A stretch of 64,000 nt of DNA. Origin: Gammaproteobacteria bacterium (GTDB lineage Bacteria; Pseudomonadota; Gammaproteobacteria; Steroidobacterales; Rariloculaceae). Under the pieces are notes generated by a model. The model was not told the DNA's origin. It ran no database searches and was given only the letters and a program-made list of their open reading frames with translations. The position numbers were made by a program, and so were the translations under genes. The stretch is taken from contig JAJEGN010000014.1 in assembly GCA_022819855.1 (NCBI GenBank), forward strand, positions 188,501 to 252,500. Direction: 5' to 3'. Of this stretch, positions 51,705 through 62,580 are shown piece by piece (positions within the stretch are counted from its first letter, which is position 1; each line of letters begins with the position of its first letter).

Positions 51705-52367
51705 TCAAGGCGTTGCCGCCGCCCCGATCGGGTTCCAGGCATCGACGGTCAGGCTGAGCCTGAGCGCGTCGTGGGACAACTGGATGCTGCGCGGGACGAG
51801 CACGCCTTCGGAAAGCTGGTAGGCGCCGTAATCGAGCCGCCACAGCCGTTGCTCGAGCGCGACGAGCTGTCCGTCGGGATCGAATTGCGGCCGGGCATCG
51901 AAGAGGCGGTCGGGAACGCCGACGAGCCAGGCCCCGAGGCTTCCGACCGGTACCCACCAGCCGACGAGATCCGAAAGCTCCGTTTCAGGATCCACAAGCG
52001 TCCAGCTCTCGCCGCGCGCGCGCAGTGTCATCGCCTCGGGCGAGCCTGCGATCTCGAAGCTGCCGGCGCCGAACGGGCCGCGCACGGAGAGCGCAAGCTG
52101 GTCGCGATCCTGGCGCCATGCGAAGCGCCCCTGAAACGCGCGCTCGCCCGTATCGACGGCGAGCCTGCCGCGCATCTCCCAGCCGGAAAGCGATTCGAGC
52201 AATTCGCGGCGCTCGTCGTAGCCGCGGCCGTCGTCGGCGACCGGCAGGCGTGTGCAGGCGCCAAGCACGAGCGCTGCGCCGAGGAGAGGCAGCACCGCCG
52301 TCCGCGGCAGAATACCGCGTCGCGGCTGATCGCGGCGCGACAGCCTCCGCGGGCTGCGGTATCTCAT
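51705..52367 (-). CDS. lolB: Outer-membrane lipoprotein insertion factor LolB
   Basis: The 220-residue protein has a lipobox (LLGAALVLGAC, Cys38). The LolB domain shows LESLSGWEMRGRLAVDTGER, AFQGRFAWRQDRDQLALSVR and GPFGAGSFEIAG. It accepts lipoproteins from LolA and inserts them in the outer membrane. Its start overlaps the upstream TPR gene by four bases (ATGA). The usual next gene, ispE, is absent; tRNA-Gln follows directly. Confidence 0.92.
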   Translation of the reverse strand: MRYRSPRRLSRRDQPRRGILPRTAVLPLLGAALVLGACTRLPVADDGRGYDERRELLESLSGWEMRGRLAVDTGERAFQGRFAWRQDRDQLALSVRGPFGAGSFEIAGSPEAMTLRARGESWTLVDPETELSDLVGWWVPVGSLGAWLVGVPDRLFDARPQFDPDGQLVALEQRLWRLDYGAYQLSEGVLVPRSIQLSHDALRLSLTVDAWNPIGAAATP

Positions 52368-54142
52368 TGATCGAGCCGGCGGCTCACGTCCCTGAGATGC
52401 TGATCGTCGGGGTGCTCCTCGAGCGAGCTCTCGAGAAACTCCAGCGCCGCTTCGCGCTCGCCGAGCGCCCAGCGCACGTCGACGAGATGGGCGGCGATCT
52501 CCGGGTCCTGCTCGAGCCGCCAGGCCCGCTCGAGATATTCGAGCGCCGCGTCGTAGTCGCCGAGCTTGAACAGCACCCAGCCCATGCTGTCGATGATGGC
52601 CGCGCTGTCGGGGTTCATCGCGAGCGCGCGCTGAATGTAGCCGCGCGCCTCGTCGTGCCGGTGGTCGAACTGGTCGGTCAGCAGATACCCGAGCGCGTTG
52701 AGCAGCGAGGCGTCGTTCGGATTCTCCGCGACCAGCGCCTCGAGCACATCGACGGACCTGCGGTGGCGTCCCTGTTCCTGAAGCAGCAGCGCGCGCGAAT
52801 AGCGCAGCGAGATGTTGCCGGGATAACGGTCGAGCCCTTCGTCGATCGACGTCTCGGCCGCATCGTAGTCCGCCTGCTCCATGGCGTCCTGAGCGAGGAT
52901 GACGTAGAGGCGCACGTGGGCGGCGTGCAGCGCCGGATCCGCCGAATCCTCGGCCAGCGCCGCGTCGAAGAGCCTCACCGCCTGTTCCGGTTCGCGCATC
53001 TGCAGCAGCAACTGGGAGCGGGCGAGCAGCATCTCCGAGCTGAAGCGCGGATTCGCGTTGCCGAACTCCTCCAGGTGCCTGAGCGCGCCTTCGGGGTCGT
53101 CCATCTCGAGCCTCAGGATCGACGCGACGCGCACCTGCGCCTCGACCACGTGGCTGCCGTCGATCACGCGCGAGTACGAGCGCGTGGCGCGCAGGTATTC
53201 CTCCTGTCGTTCGGCGATCCGGCCGAGATAGAAGAACGACTCGTTCTGGTAGCGGGGGTCGGACCTCAGTTCGTTGAACCGCTCCGCCGCCCCGTCGAAG
53301 TCTTCGCTGGTGAGCGCGTGAAACGCCAGTGCCCGGACGGCCTCGGGCATCCCCGGGTTGTCGGCGAGGATCTCGGTGAGGATGACTGCGGCGTCATCGC
53401 CGCGGCCCGCCGACAGCAACAGTTCCGCGTACTGCAGGCGCACCTCCGGATCGTCGTGCTCGTCGGCGAGTTCCGCCGCGAGCGCAAGGCCCTCATCCGT
53501 CCGGCCGGCGCCGAGCAGCGTGCGCGCGTACAGAAGCTGGATCTCGAGCCAGTCCGGCGCGAGTTCGCTGGCCGCGGCCGCATTCTCCAGCGCAAGGTCG
53601 AAGTTGCCCGAGCGCAGCGCGAGGGTCGCCACCCCGTAATGCCCCTCCGCGGTGCCCGGGAACGCTTCGTTGAGCGCGGAGATGATCACCGTTCCCGCCG
53701 CGCTGTCGGGTTCCGCGGTGAGCGCGTCGATCACGAGCGCAAGCCCCGCTCCGGGATCGTCAAGTCGGTCGATCAGCGTCGTGAAGTCGTCGATCGCCCG
53801 CCCGAGCCTTCTCGAGCGCGTCTCGAAGATTGCGGAAAACCAGTAGCTGCGCTCGTCGCCGGGCGCAATCTCGCGCCAGCGTTCGACGGCGGCAAGCCCG
53901 AGATCGGTCAGGCCGAGGCGGTGAGCCATGCGCGTGGCGCGCTCGGCCACGGCGGCGTCGTCGGACACCAGGGCGGCGTTGAGATAATGCCCCGTGGCTT
54001 CTTCGGGTTGCTGCTGTTCGAGGGCGACCTGACCGAGCAGCACGTACGAGTCGACGGCGACGCGGCGGTCCTCGGGCGCCGTCGTGCGGGTCGCAGCACA
54101 GCCGGCCAGGCAGGCGAACAGCAGCAGGCGAACGTGCTTCAT
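52364..54142 (-). CDS. TPR-repeat lipoprotein upstream of lolB
   Basis: ATG 54142 gives a lipoprotein signal (MKHVRLLLFACLAGC, Cys15) and 592 residues; the in-frame ATG at 54160 is close to a possible TATAGT promoter box and less likely. The rest is TPR-type helices (LALRSGNFDLALENAAAASE, RFNELRSDPRYQNESFFYLG, DSMGWVLFKLGDYDAALEYL). Similar tetratricopeptide lipoproteins precede lolB in many gammaproteobacteria. A scaffold role in envelope protein or lipoprotein handling is inferred. Confidence 0.88.
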   Translation of the reverse strand: MKHVRLLLFACLAGCAATRTTAPEDRRVAVDSYVLLGQVALEQQQPEEATGHYLNAALVSDDAAVAERATRMAHRLGLTDLGLAAVERWREIAPGDERSYWFSAIFETRSRRLGRAIDDFTTLIDRLDDPGAGLALVIDALTAEPDSAAGTVIISALNEAFPGTAEGHYGVATLALRSGNFDLALENAAAASELAPDWLEIQLLYARTLLGAGRTDEGLALAAELADEHDDPEVRLQYAELLLSAGRGDDAAVILTEILADNPGMPEAVRALAFHALTSEDFDGAAERFNELRSDPRYQNESFFYLGRIAERQEEYLRATRSYSRVIDGSHVVEAQVRVASILRLEMDDPEGALRHLEEFGNANPRFSSEMLLARSQLLLQMREPEQAVRLFDAALAEDSADPALHAAHVRLYVILAQDAMEQADYDAAETSIDEGLDRYPGNISLRYSRALLLQEQGRHRRSVDVLEALVAENPNDASLLNALGYLLTDQFDHRHDEARGYIQRALAMNPDSAAIIDSMGWVLFKLGDYDAALEYLERAWRLEQDPEIAAHLVDVRWALGEREAALEFLESSLEEHPDDQHLRDVSRRLDQ

Positions 54143-54393
54143 CGCGGCGCTCGTGAACATGGCGTGAGACTATACCCCACAACGGGGCGGACCCGCCCGC
54201 CACTTGTGGACGTTTGTCGATTTGCCGACAATCTGCGCGCGTACCGGCGAATGACCGGGCGAATGCCCGCTTGCTGCCGCCTGTCAGGGGCGGCTGGCGC
54301 GCCGGACGAGATCGCGCCGGGGCCGGCGGTTGGCGTTGGCGCCGACGGCTCGAGGCCCGCAAGTCGCAAGCGACGCGCACAGTCGGTGCAGCC

Positions 54394-55482
54394 GTGAAAG
54401 AGTCCATCCGCGAAAAACTCCAGCTCCTGACCGAGCGTTACGGGGACATCGAAACTCTCCTGAGCGATCCGGCGACGATCGCCGACCAGGAGCGGTTCCG
54501 TGAGTTGTCCCGCGAATACGCTCGTCTGGGCGCCGTGACCCGGGATTTCGAAGCCTGGCGCGCGATCGACCGGGACATCGGTGCGGCCGAGGAACTGAAG
54601 GCCAGCAGCGACCCGGAGCTCAAGGCCCTCGGCGAGGAGGAACTGGACACGCTCACCGAGCAGCAACTGGCGCTCGAGCACACGCTGTCAAAACACCTGA
54701 TCCCGGACGATCCTGACGACGAGGGCAATCTCTTTCTCGAGATTCGCGCGGGCACCGGCGGCGACGAGGCGGCGCTCTTTGCCGGCGACCTGTTTCGAAT
54801 GTACTGCCGTTACGCAGAGCAGCAGCGCTGGCAGGTCGAGGTGCTGAGTTCGAATGAGGGCGAGCACGGCGGATTCCGGGAAGTCATCAGCCGCCTGGAA
54901 GGCCGGGGCGCCTACGCGAAGCTCAAGTTCGAGTCGGGTGCGCACCGCGTGCAGCGCGTGCCCGAAACCGAGTCGCAGGGCAGGATTCACACGTCCGCAT
55001 GTACGGTTGCGGTGCTGCCGGAGCCCGCCGAACTCGACGAGATAGAAATCAGCGGCAAGGACCTCAGGATCGATACCTTCCGCGCCTCCGGCGCCGGCGG
55101 CCAGCACGTCAACAAGACCGACAGCGCCGTGCGCGTCACTCACCTGCCGAGCGGGATCGTCGTCGAATGCCAGGATGAACGCTCGCAGCTCAAGAACCGC
55201 ACGCGGGCACTGGGGCTCCTGCGTGCGCGCCTCAAGGATGCCGAGATCGCGAAGCGGGACTCGGAACAGGCCGCCAAGCGCCGCAGCCTCGTCGGCACGG
55301 GCGACCGCTCCGAACGCATTCGCACCTACAACTTCCCGCAGGGACGGGTCACCGATCACCGCATCAACCTGACGCTCTACCGGCTCGACGAGATTCTCGC
55401 CGGCGACCTCGACGGCGTCGTCGGTCCGCTGAGCGACGAGTTCCAGGCCGAGCAGCTCGCGGCGCTCGGTGTGGAGGATTGA
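54394..55482 (+). CDS. prfA: Peptide chain release factor 1
   Basis: GTG 54394 gives 362 residues, in line with other RF1 proteins. The G-G-Q motif lies at 235-237 ([15 protein letters not shown]). The stop-codon-recognising P-x-T motif is P-E-T at 190-192, and the following [14 protein letters not shown] is standard. RF1 releases the peptide at UAA and UAG. hemA, often just upstream, is not here; the 5' neighbour is the divergent TPR/lolB unit. prmC follows after repeat copy 4. Confidence 0.97.
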   Translation: MKESIREKLQLLTERYGDIETLLSDPATIADQERFRELSREYARLGAVTRDFEAWRAIDRDIGAAEELKASSDPELKALGEEELDTLTEQQLALEHTLSKHLIPDDPDDEGNLFLEIRAGTGGDEAALFAGDLFRMYCRYAEQQRWQVEVLSSNEGEHGGFREVISRLEGRGAYAKLKFESGAHRVQRVPETESQGRIHTSACTVAVLPEPAELDEIEISGKDLRIDTFRASGAGGQHVNKTDSAVRVTHLPSGIVVECQDERSQLKNRTRALGLLRARLKDAEIAKRDSEQAAKRRSLVGTGDRSERIRTYNFPQGRVTDHRINLTLYRLDEILAGDLDGVVGPLSDEFQAEQLAALGVED

Positions 55483-55515
55483 GTTGTCCGGCATGCGCGT
55501 TGTCGCGATGTTGGC

Positions 55516-55625
55516 GGGGAGGTGCACTACAGGCCGCTTGAAACACGCCGTGAATCCGTCCATGGAGGCTCCGCGCGCGCGTCCATGCGCGCGAGGGTTT
55601 CAAGCGGCCTGTAGTGCACCTCCCC
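55516..55625 (+). repeat. 110-bp palindromic repeat, copy 4, between prfA and prmC
   Basis: Arms 55516-55544 and 55597-55625 are perfect 29-base inverted repeats, beginning GGGGAGGTGCACTACAGGCC. The centre differs from copy 3 by only one base (CCGTCCATGG versus CCATCCATGG). It fills most of the 159-base gap between the two genes, 33 bases after the prfA stop and 16 before the prmC start, and could form a large hairpin in a shared transcript. Confidence 0.93.
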
Positions 55626-55641
55626 TTGCGTTGTCAGCTTC

Positions 55642-56532
55642 ATGAATGTCGACACAGTTCAAGCGGATGTCCAACGACCTGGAAATACCTTCGCCCTGGG
55701 TAGCCTGGTCGCCGATGCGGCGCGGGCGCTTGAAAATGTCAGTGCGACGCCGCGACTCGACGCCGAACTGTTGCTCGCTCATGCTGCGGGCGTCGGCCGC
55801 AGCAGCATCGTTGCCTTTCCCGAGCGCGAGGCGTCCGGCGAAGTCGAGGCACGGTTTCGCGCCTTGCTCACCCGGCGGCTCGACGGCGAACCGCTTGCCT
55901 ATATCAGGGGCCGCAAGGACTTTCACGCGATCTCGTTGCACGTGACGCGTGACGTGCTGATCCCGCGCCCGGAGACCGAATGCCTGGTCGACGAGGCGCT
56001 GGCGATGATCGGCGCGCGAACGGACTGCAGCGTCCTCGATCTCGGCACGGGCAGCGGCGCGATCGCGCTCGCGATCAAGCAGGCTCGGCCGGATGCGCTC
56101 GTCACGGCCGTCGACGCCAGTGCCGGCGCCGTGGCCGCCGCGTGCGCGAATACCGCATCGCTCGGTCTCGACATCCGCTGCCTCGAATCGGACTGGTTCG
56201 CCGGGCTCGGAGCGGAGCGATTCGATCTCGTCGTCTGCAATCCGCCGTACGTTCGCAGCGCCGATCCCGTCCTCGATCGAGCGCTGCGCCACGAGCCACG
56301 CGAGGCGCTGGACGGCGGCCGCGACGGGCTCGACGCGATCCGTACCGTATTGAACGAGGCGCCCGCCCACCTGGCGTCCGGCGGGGCATTGCTGATCGAG
56401 CACGGTCACGATCAACAGGCCGATGTCGTGGCGCTTGCGAGCGAACGTGGTTACGAAATCGTCACGGCGCGGCGCGATCTGAGCGGCCTGCCGCGCTTCG
56501 TGATGTTGCAGGTCCGCAAGCCTGAGTTGTAG
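55642..56532 (+). CDS. prmC: Release-factor glutamine N5-methyltransferase
   Basis: The 296-residue protein has the PrmC layout: an N-terminal helical domain (PRLDAELLLAHAAGV), FHAISLHVTRDVLIPRPETE, the SAM loop SVLDLGTGSGAIALAIK and the substrate motif N-P-P-Y (LVVCNPPYVRS). It methylates the Gln of the release-factor GGQ motif using SAM. Placement after prfA supports the call. Confidence 0.95.
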   Translation: MNVDTVQADVQRPGNTFALGSLVADAARALENVSATPRLDAELLLAHAAGVGRSSIVAFPEREASGEVEARFRALLTRRLDGEPLAYIRGRKDFHAISLHVTRDVLIPRPETECLVDEALAMIGARTDCSVLDLGTGSGAIALAIKQARPDALVTAVDASAGAVAAACANTASLGLDIRCLESDWFAGLGAERFDLVVCNPPYVRSADPVLDRALRHEPREALDGGRDGLDAIRTVLNEAPAHLASGGALLIEHGHDQQADVVALASERGYEIVTARRDLSGLPRFVMLQVRKPEL

Positions 56533-56557
56533 AAGATCCGGGCTCGCGCAGACGCCA

Positions 56558-56586
56558 GGGGGAGGCGCCTGCCGGTCGCATGAGAC
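56558..56586 (-). repeat. Single 29-base arm completing composite copy 5
   Basis: It reads GGGGGAGGCGCCTGCCGG and ends CGCATGAGAC. It lies 55 bases from copy 5. The unit 56558-56751 (194 bp) matches the composite at 32874-33066 in reverse orientation, including the spacer CGGCACTCAAGTCACAAGTA. Confidence 0.85.
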
Positions 56587-56641
56587 CCCCACCTCGGCAC
56601 TCAAGTCACAAGTAACCGCCCCCCAATCCGCGACAAGCAAA

Positions 56642-56751
56642 GGGGATGTGCGCTACGGACCGCTTGAAACCCTCGCGCGCATGGATGCGCGCGTGGAGCC
56701 TACATGGATGTATTAACGGCGTGTTTCAAGCGGTCCGTAGCGCACATCCCC
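56642..56751 (-). repeat. 110-bp palindromic repeat, copy 5 (part of a 194-bp composite)
   Basis: Arms 56642-56670 and 56723-56751 are perfect 29-base inverted repeats, beginning GGGGATGTGCGCTACGGACC. The centre is the most diverged (GTGGAGCCTACATGGATGTA, TTAACGGCGT). The left flank GCGACAAGCAAA matches the flank of copy 1. It lies in the convergent space between prmC and gatB, 28 bases beyond the gatB stop. Confidence 0.93.
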
Positions 56752-56779
56752 GCCACGCCGTGGGAACGCACGCGGAGCC

Positions 56780-58213
56780 TCAGCCGCCCAGCTTCGCCCT
56801 CAGGATCTCGTTGACCTGCCGCGGGTTCGCCCGCCCCTGCGAAGCCTTCATGACCTGACCCACGAAGAACCCGAGCACCTGCGTCTTGCCGTCCCGGTAC
56901 TGCTGCACCTGGGCCGGGTTCGCGGCGATGACCTCGTCGACGAGCGCTTCGAGGCTCGCGCTGTCGGAAATCTGCTTGAGCCCCCTGCGCTCGATGATCT
57001 CGTCGACCCCGCCCTCGCCGCTCCAGACCGCTTCAAAGACTTCCTTGGCGATCTTGCCGGAAATGGCGCCGCTCTCGATGCGGTCGAGCAGCGTGCCGAG
57101 TTCCGAGGCGCCGATGCGCGATTCGCCGATCTCGAGTCCCGCCCGGTTGAGCGCGGCGGTCAGGTCGCCGATGACCCAGTTGGCCGCGAGCTTCGCTGTG
57201 GCTTGCGTGTGTCCGACGCAGTCCTCGTAGTAGTCGGCGAGCGGCCGGCTCGCCGTCAGGATATCGGCGTCGTAGGCCGACAGTCCGTACTCGCTCATGA
57301 AGCGCTCGCGCTTGTCGGCCGGCAGTTCCGGCAGCGCGGCGCGAAGTTCCTCGACCAGCGCGCTGTCGATCGACACCGGCAGGAGATCGGGGTCCGGAAA
57401 GTAGCGGTAGTCCTCGGCTTCCTCCTTGCCGCGCATCGAGCGGGTCTCGCCGCGGTCCGCATCGTAGAGCCGGGTCTCCTGAACGACTTTGCCGCCGCCT
57501 TCGACAATGTCGATCTGGCGGTCGATCTCGATCTCGATCGCCTTCTCGACGAAACGGAAGGAGTTGAGGTTCTTCAGTTCCGTTCGCGTGCCGAGTTCCG
57601 TTGCGCCGCGCGGCCGGATCGAGACGTTCGCGTCGCAGCGGTACGAGCCTTCCTGCATGTTGCCGTCGGAGATGCCGAGGTAGCGCACGAGCGTGTGGAT
57701 CGTGCGCATGTACGCGCCGGCCTCGGCGGCCGAGCGCATGTCGGGTTCGGAAACGATCTCGAGCAGCGGCGTGCCGGCGCGGTTCAGGTCGATCCCCGAC
57801 ATGCCCTGGAAGTCCTCGTGAAGCGACTTGCCGGCATCCTCCTCGAGGTGCGCGCGCGTGATTCCGATGCGCTTGATCTCATCGTCGCAGATGACGTCGA
57901 TGTAGCCGCCGTGGACGATCGGCAGTTCGTACTGGCTGATCTGGTAGCCCTTCGGCAGGTCCGGATAGAAGTAGTTCTTGCGCGCGAACACGGAGCGTTC
58001 GGCGATCCGGCAATGCGTCGCGAGACCGAACCGGATGGCCATGAGCACGGCTTCGCGGTTGAGCACCGGCAGGACTCCGGGATAGCCGAGGTCGACGAGG
58101 CAGGCCTGGGAGTTGGGCTCGGCCCCGTATCGCGTCGCCGCGCCCGAGAAGATCTTGCTCTCAGTGGCGAGCTGCGTGTGGATCTCGAGTCCGATGACCG
58201 CTTCGAATTGCAT
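56780..58213 (-). CDS. gatB: Aspartyl/glutamyl-tRNA amidotransferase subunit B
   Basis: The 477-residue protein is full length. Signature stretches are [68 protein letters not shown] and the YqeY-like tail [20 protein letters not shown]. GatB binds the misacylated tRNA and phosphorylates its Glu or Asp before amidation. It is the last gene of gatC-gatA-gatB. Confidence 0.97.
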   Translation of the reverse strand: MQFEAVIGLEIHTQLATESKIFSGAATRYGAEPNSQACLVDLGYPGVLPVLNREAVLMAIRFGLATHCRIAERSVFARKNYFYPDLPKGYQISQYELPIVHGGYIDVICDDEIKRIGITRAHLEEDAGKSLHEDFQGMSGIDLNRAGTPLLEIVSEPDMRSAAEAGAYMRTIHTLVRYLGISDGNMQEGSYRCDANVSIRPRGATELGTRTELKNLNSFRFVEKAIEIEIDRQIDIVEGGGKVVQETRLYDADRGETRSMRGKEEAEDYRYFPDPDLLPVSIDSALVEELRAALPELPADKRERFMSEYGLSAYDADILTASRPLADYYEDCVGHTQATAKLAANWVIGDLTAALNRAGLEIGESRIGASELGTLLDRIESGAISGKIAKEVFEAVWSGEGGVDEIIERRGLKQISDSASLEALVDEVIAANPAQVQQYRDGKTQVLGFFVGQVMKASQGRANPRQVNEILRAKLGG

Positions 58214-58295
58214 CGTTACCGTTTCACTTGTCCTGTTGATGTCGCTCGCAACGCGTCATGGCCTGCCGGCCGCTTCGAGTTCCGTCGTCAACGTT

Positions 58296-59756
58296 TCATC
58301 CGTAGCCGGCCGGCACGCGTGCGTGCCAGTCGCTTGCCTGCTGGAAGCGGTGCGCCGTCCGCAGCAGGCGCGCTTCGCTGAGGTGCGGTCCGATGAGCTG
58401 CAGGCCGACCGGCAGCCCACCGCTGAAGCCGCAGGGGACCGACATCGCCGGCAGGCCGGCGAGGTTCGCCCCGATCGTGTAGATGTCGTTGAGATACATC
58501 TGCACCGGATCCCCGGTCTTCTGCCCGAGCCCGAAGGCCGGCGTCGGCGTGGTGGGCCCGGCCACGATGTCGACCGCCTCGAACGCCTTCGCGAAATCGT
58601 TGCTGATCAACTGGCGCACCTTCTGCGCCTTCAGATAATAGGCATCGTAGTAGCCGGTCGAAAGCACCCAGGCGCCGATCAGGATGCGCCGCCTGACCTC
58701 GGCCCCAAAGCCTTCGCCCCGGTTGCGCCTGTAGAACCCGTTGAGGTCGTCGCCCATCGCTTCGGGCGAACGGTAGCCGTAGCGCACCCCGTCGAAGCGT
58801 GAAAGGTTCGAGGACGCTTCGGCGGGCGCCACGACATAGTAGGCGGGCACGGAGAGGTGCACGTTGTCCAGGCGAATGCTCTTTCGCCTGGCGCCGAGTT
58901 TCTCAAGTTCCCCGAGCGCCTCGTTCACCGCCGCCGCGTTCCCGGCATCGAGGCCTTCGTCGAAAAAGTTCTCGGGCACACCGATCGTGAGATCGGCCCA
59001 GGGTTCGTCGAGCGCCTTCGAGTACGCGGGCACGGGCTCGTCGAGCGACGTTGAATCGCGGCTGTCAAAGCCGGCCATCGCCTCCAGCAGCAGCGCCGCA
59101 TCCTCGGCGGTCTGCGTCAGCGTGCCGGCCTGATCGAGGCTCGATGCGAACGCGATCATGCCGTAGCGGGACACCCGGCCGTAGGTCGGCTTGAGTCCCG
59201 TGATGCCCGACAGCGCCGCGGGCTGGCGGATGGAGCCCCCCGTGTCGGTGCCCGTCGCGCCCGGGACGAGCCGGGCCGCGACGGCGGCCGCGGAGCCGCC
59301 CGAGGAGCCGCCCGGCACGGCGTCGTGGTCCCAGGGATTGAGCACCGCGCCGTAGTAGCTCGTCTCGTTCGACGAACCCATGGCGAACTCGTCCATGTTC
59401 GTCTTCCCGAGCATGACGGCGCCGGCTGCCCCGAGCCGTTCCACGACGGTTGCATCGTACGGGGCGATGAAATTGTCGAGCATGCGCGAACCGCAGGAGG
59501 TCCTGATCCCTGCCGTGCAGAAGATGTCCTTGTGAGCGATCGGGATGCCCGTGAGCGGGGTGGCGTTGCCCGCCGCGATGCGACGGTCCGCTTCGGCCGC
59601 CTGCTCGAGTGCGTGCTCCGCGGTGACGCTGACGAAGGCGTTGAGCGTGCCGTCGAAGCGGCCGATCCGTTCAAGGCAATGCTTCGTGAGCTCCAGCGAC
59701 GAGTAGTCGCCCGCCCGCAGTGCCCGTGCCGTCAATGCGAGCGTGTTGTCGTGCAT
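58296..59756 (-). CDS. gatA: Aspartyl/glutamyl-tRNA amidotransferase subunit A
   Basis: The 486-residue protein is an amidase-signature enzyme. The catalytic Ser-cisSer-Lys set is K76 ([10 protein letters not shown]), S151 (GGSSGGSAA) and S175 ([13 protein letters not shown]). It hydrolyses glutamine and passes ammonia to GatB. It lies between gatC (79 bases upstream) and gatB (82 bases downstream). Confidence 0.97.
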   Translation of the reverse strand: MHDNTLALTARALRAGDYSSLELTKHCLERIGRFDGTLNAFVSVTAEHALEQAAEADRRIAAGNATPLTGIPIAHKDIFCTAGIRTSCGSRMLDNFIAPYDATVVERLGAAGAVMLGKTNMDEFAMGSSNETSYYGAVLNPWDHDAVPGGSSGGSAAAVAARLVPGATGTDTGGSIRQPAALSGITGLKPTYGRVSRYGMIAFASSLDQAGTLTQTAEDAALLLEAMAGFDSRDSTSLDEPVPAYSKALDEPWADLTIGVPENFFDEGLDAGNAAAVNEALGELEKLGARRKSIRLDNVHLSVPAYYVVAPAEASSNLSRFDGVRYGYRSPEAMGDDLNGFYRRNRGEGFGAEVRRRILIGAWVLSTGYYDAYYLKAQKVRQLISNDFAKAFEAVDIVAGPTTPTPAFGLGQKTGDPVQMYLNDIYTIGANLAGLPAMSVPCGFSGGLPVGLQLIGPHLSEARLLRTAHRFQQASDWHARVPAGYG

Positions 59757-59835
59757 GGCTGCTGCGTTGCTCGGAGTGCGAATGGGAATGCGAAACCGCC
59801 GGAGATCGGCTGCCGCCCGGGCCGGATGGCTCGCG

Positions 59836-60123
59836 TCAATCGATCACCTTCGGGACGAGGTAGAGGCCGCGCTCGACGAGCGGCGCGTTCTCCTGGAAGA
59901 GCTCGCGTTCATCGGCCTCGGTCACAACGTCCGCCCTGAGCCGCTGGGAGCGGTCGAGCGGGTGCGCCATCGGCGGCACGCCGTCGGTATCTGCGCTCTG
60001 GAGCTGATCGACGAGCGCGACGATGTCGGAGAGCTTCGCCGAGACATCGGCGATCTCGTCGGGAAGGATCGCGAGCCTCGCGAGTTCGCAGAGCTTGTCG
60101 ATGTCTTTGGTATTCAGGGACAC
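59836..60123 (-). CDS. gatC: Aspartyl/glutamyl-tRNA amidotransferase subunit C
   Basis: The 95-residue size is normal. The sequence ([60 protein letters not shown]) fits GatC, the small belt that holds GatA and GatB together. It is first in the gatCAB unit and divergent from mreB across a 454-base gap that holds the mreB promoter and leader. Confidence 0.94.
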   Translation of the reverse strand: MSLNTKDIDKLCELARLAILPDEIADVSAKLSDIVALVDQLQSADTDGVPPMAHPLDRSQRLRADVVTEADERELFQENAPLVERGLYLVPKVID

Positions 60124-60365
60124 GGCTACGGTCAGCGGAGAACTCGCTGGTTTCCTGAAGCCGGATTGTTACACAGACGCGATGGGCTGAAGAAGTTGCT
60201 GCAGGCGTTGCGGACTCGCCGTCTCGCCGGGAGCGTCGAGATGGCGGGCCGCCCCGATCCGTTCGATCAAGCGGCCCGGGAGCCTGCGGCGCAGGCGTGC
60301 GATCGAGCCCGCGCATTCATGGCAGGCCGGCAGTCACGTATCTGAAAAAGATACCGATTTTTCGT

Positions 60366-60393
60366 TTGAGGCTCCCCATTTATCCTGTAGAAT
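60366..60393 (+). promoter_or_regulatory. Probable sigma-70 promoter of mreBCD
   Basis: TTGAGG (60366-60371) and TAGAAT (60388-60393) are separated by 16 bases. This is the best promoter match in the 454-base gatC-mreB gap, about 185 bases before the mreB ATG, leaving a long leader. No gene is seen in the rest of the gap. Confidence 0.6.
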
Positions 60394-60505
60394 CCTTTCA
60401 GGCACTCCACTGGTTTTTCACTTGCATGTATCTCTCGGGCGCAAGAGCGTTGGCCGCATTGGCACGCTTCAAGCCGGACAGTCGCGTGCCCGGCCAGGTT
60501 GCTGA

Positions 60506-61633
<1,128 letters not shown>

Positions 61634-61689
61634 ACCCCAACAAGAGGAGTATCGGCGTACAGGAGATCACGAGCAGAAACAGGCTGACA

Positions 61690-62580
61690 GTGAGTGCTCC
61701 AGGAAAAACGGGGGGCGGTACGGAGCGTAACGAGGTTGCGCTTGGTATCGGCTTCGTCGTGCTCGCGTTCGCCTGTATCGCGCTGATGGTGGTCGATCAT
61801 CGCGAGAGTCACCTGGAGCGCGTCCGCCAGGTGCTGTCAGTCGCCGTTCACCCGATCCGCGTCCTCGTGGACCTGCCGGTTGCCGCCTGGGAATCCGCGA
61901 GCCACTCACTGACCGCCCGGCGCGAGCTGCTCGAGGAGAACGAACGGCTCCGCCGCGAGCAGCTCAACGCGAACTTCCAGTTGCAGCGGCTGGCCACGCT
62001 CGAAACGGAGAACGCCCGCCTGCGCGAATTGCTCGATTCGCCCGCCGCGCTCGACCACCGCGTGCTCGTTGCCGAGATTCTCGCCGTCGACCTCGATCCC
62101 TACCGGCAACGGTTCAACCTCAATCGCGGTTTGGCCAACGGCGTCTTCGTCGGGCAGGCCCTGCTCGATGCCAACGGCGTCGTCGGGCAGATCGTCGAAG
62201 TCGGGCCGTTCACGGCCGAGGCCATGGCGATCACCGACGCCGATCATGCGCTGCCCGTGCGCGTGAACCGCAACGGGCTCAGGACCGTGGCCATCGGAAC
62301 CGGCGACAACAACCGCCTGCGCCTGCCCTACCTGACCAACAGCGCAGACATCGAGGTCGGCGACCTGCTCGTCTCGTCGGGCCTTGGGGGCGTGTTCCCG
62401 CTGGGTTATCCGGTGGCGCACGTTCTCGAAGTCCGCCTGAGGCCCGGTCAGTCGTTCGCTGACGTGATTGCCGAGCCGGTTTCCGCGCTCGATCGCGACC
62501 GGGAGGTGTTGCTCGTCTGGGATACGGCCACGGAGACCTCGGCGGTCGAGGATCCATCGCTCGTGTCGGAGCTTCAGTGA
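61690..62580 (+). CDS. mreC: Rod-shape-determining protein MreC
   Basis: GTG 61690 gives 296 residues. One membrane helix spans residues ~16-35. A coiled coil follows (ARRELLEENERLRREQLNAN, LETENARLRELL), then the beta-domains (VVGQIVEVGPFTAEAMAITD, RVNRNGLRTVAIGTG, GLGGVFPLGYPVAHVLEV). It links MreB to PBP2 in the periplasm. Its stop overlaps mreD (TGATG). Confidence 0.96.
   Translation: MSAPGKTGGGTERNEVALGIGFVVLAFACIALMVVDHRESHLERVRQVLSVAVHPIRVLVDLPVAAWESASHSLTARRELLEENERLRREQLNANFQLQRLATLETENARLRELLDSPAALDHRVLVAEILAVDLDPYRQRFNLNRGLANGVFVGQALLDANGVVGQIVEVGPFTAEAMAITDADHALPVRVNRNGLRTVAIGTGDNNRLRLPYLTNSADIEVGDLLVSSGLGGVFPLGYPVAHVLEVRLRPGQSFADVIAEPVSALDRDREVLLVWDTATETSAVEDPSLVSELQ

Noticed and set aside
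6400-56751. CRISPR array or Rho-independent terminators as explanation for the 110-bp repeats
   Set aside because: The copies are far apart, not regularly spaced and each is a long palindrome with a structured centre. T-runs are absent after the stems, so ordinary intrinsic termination does not explain them.
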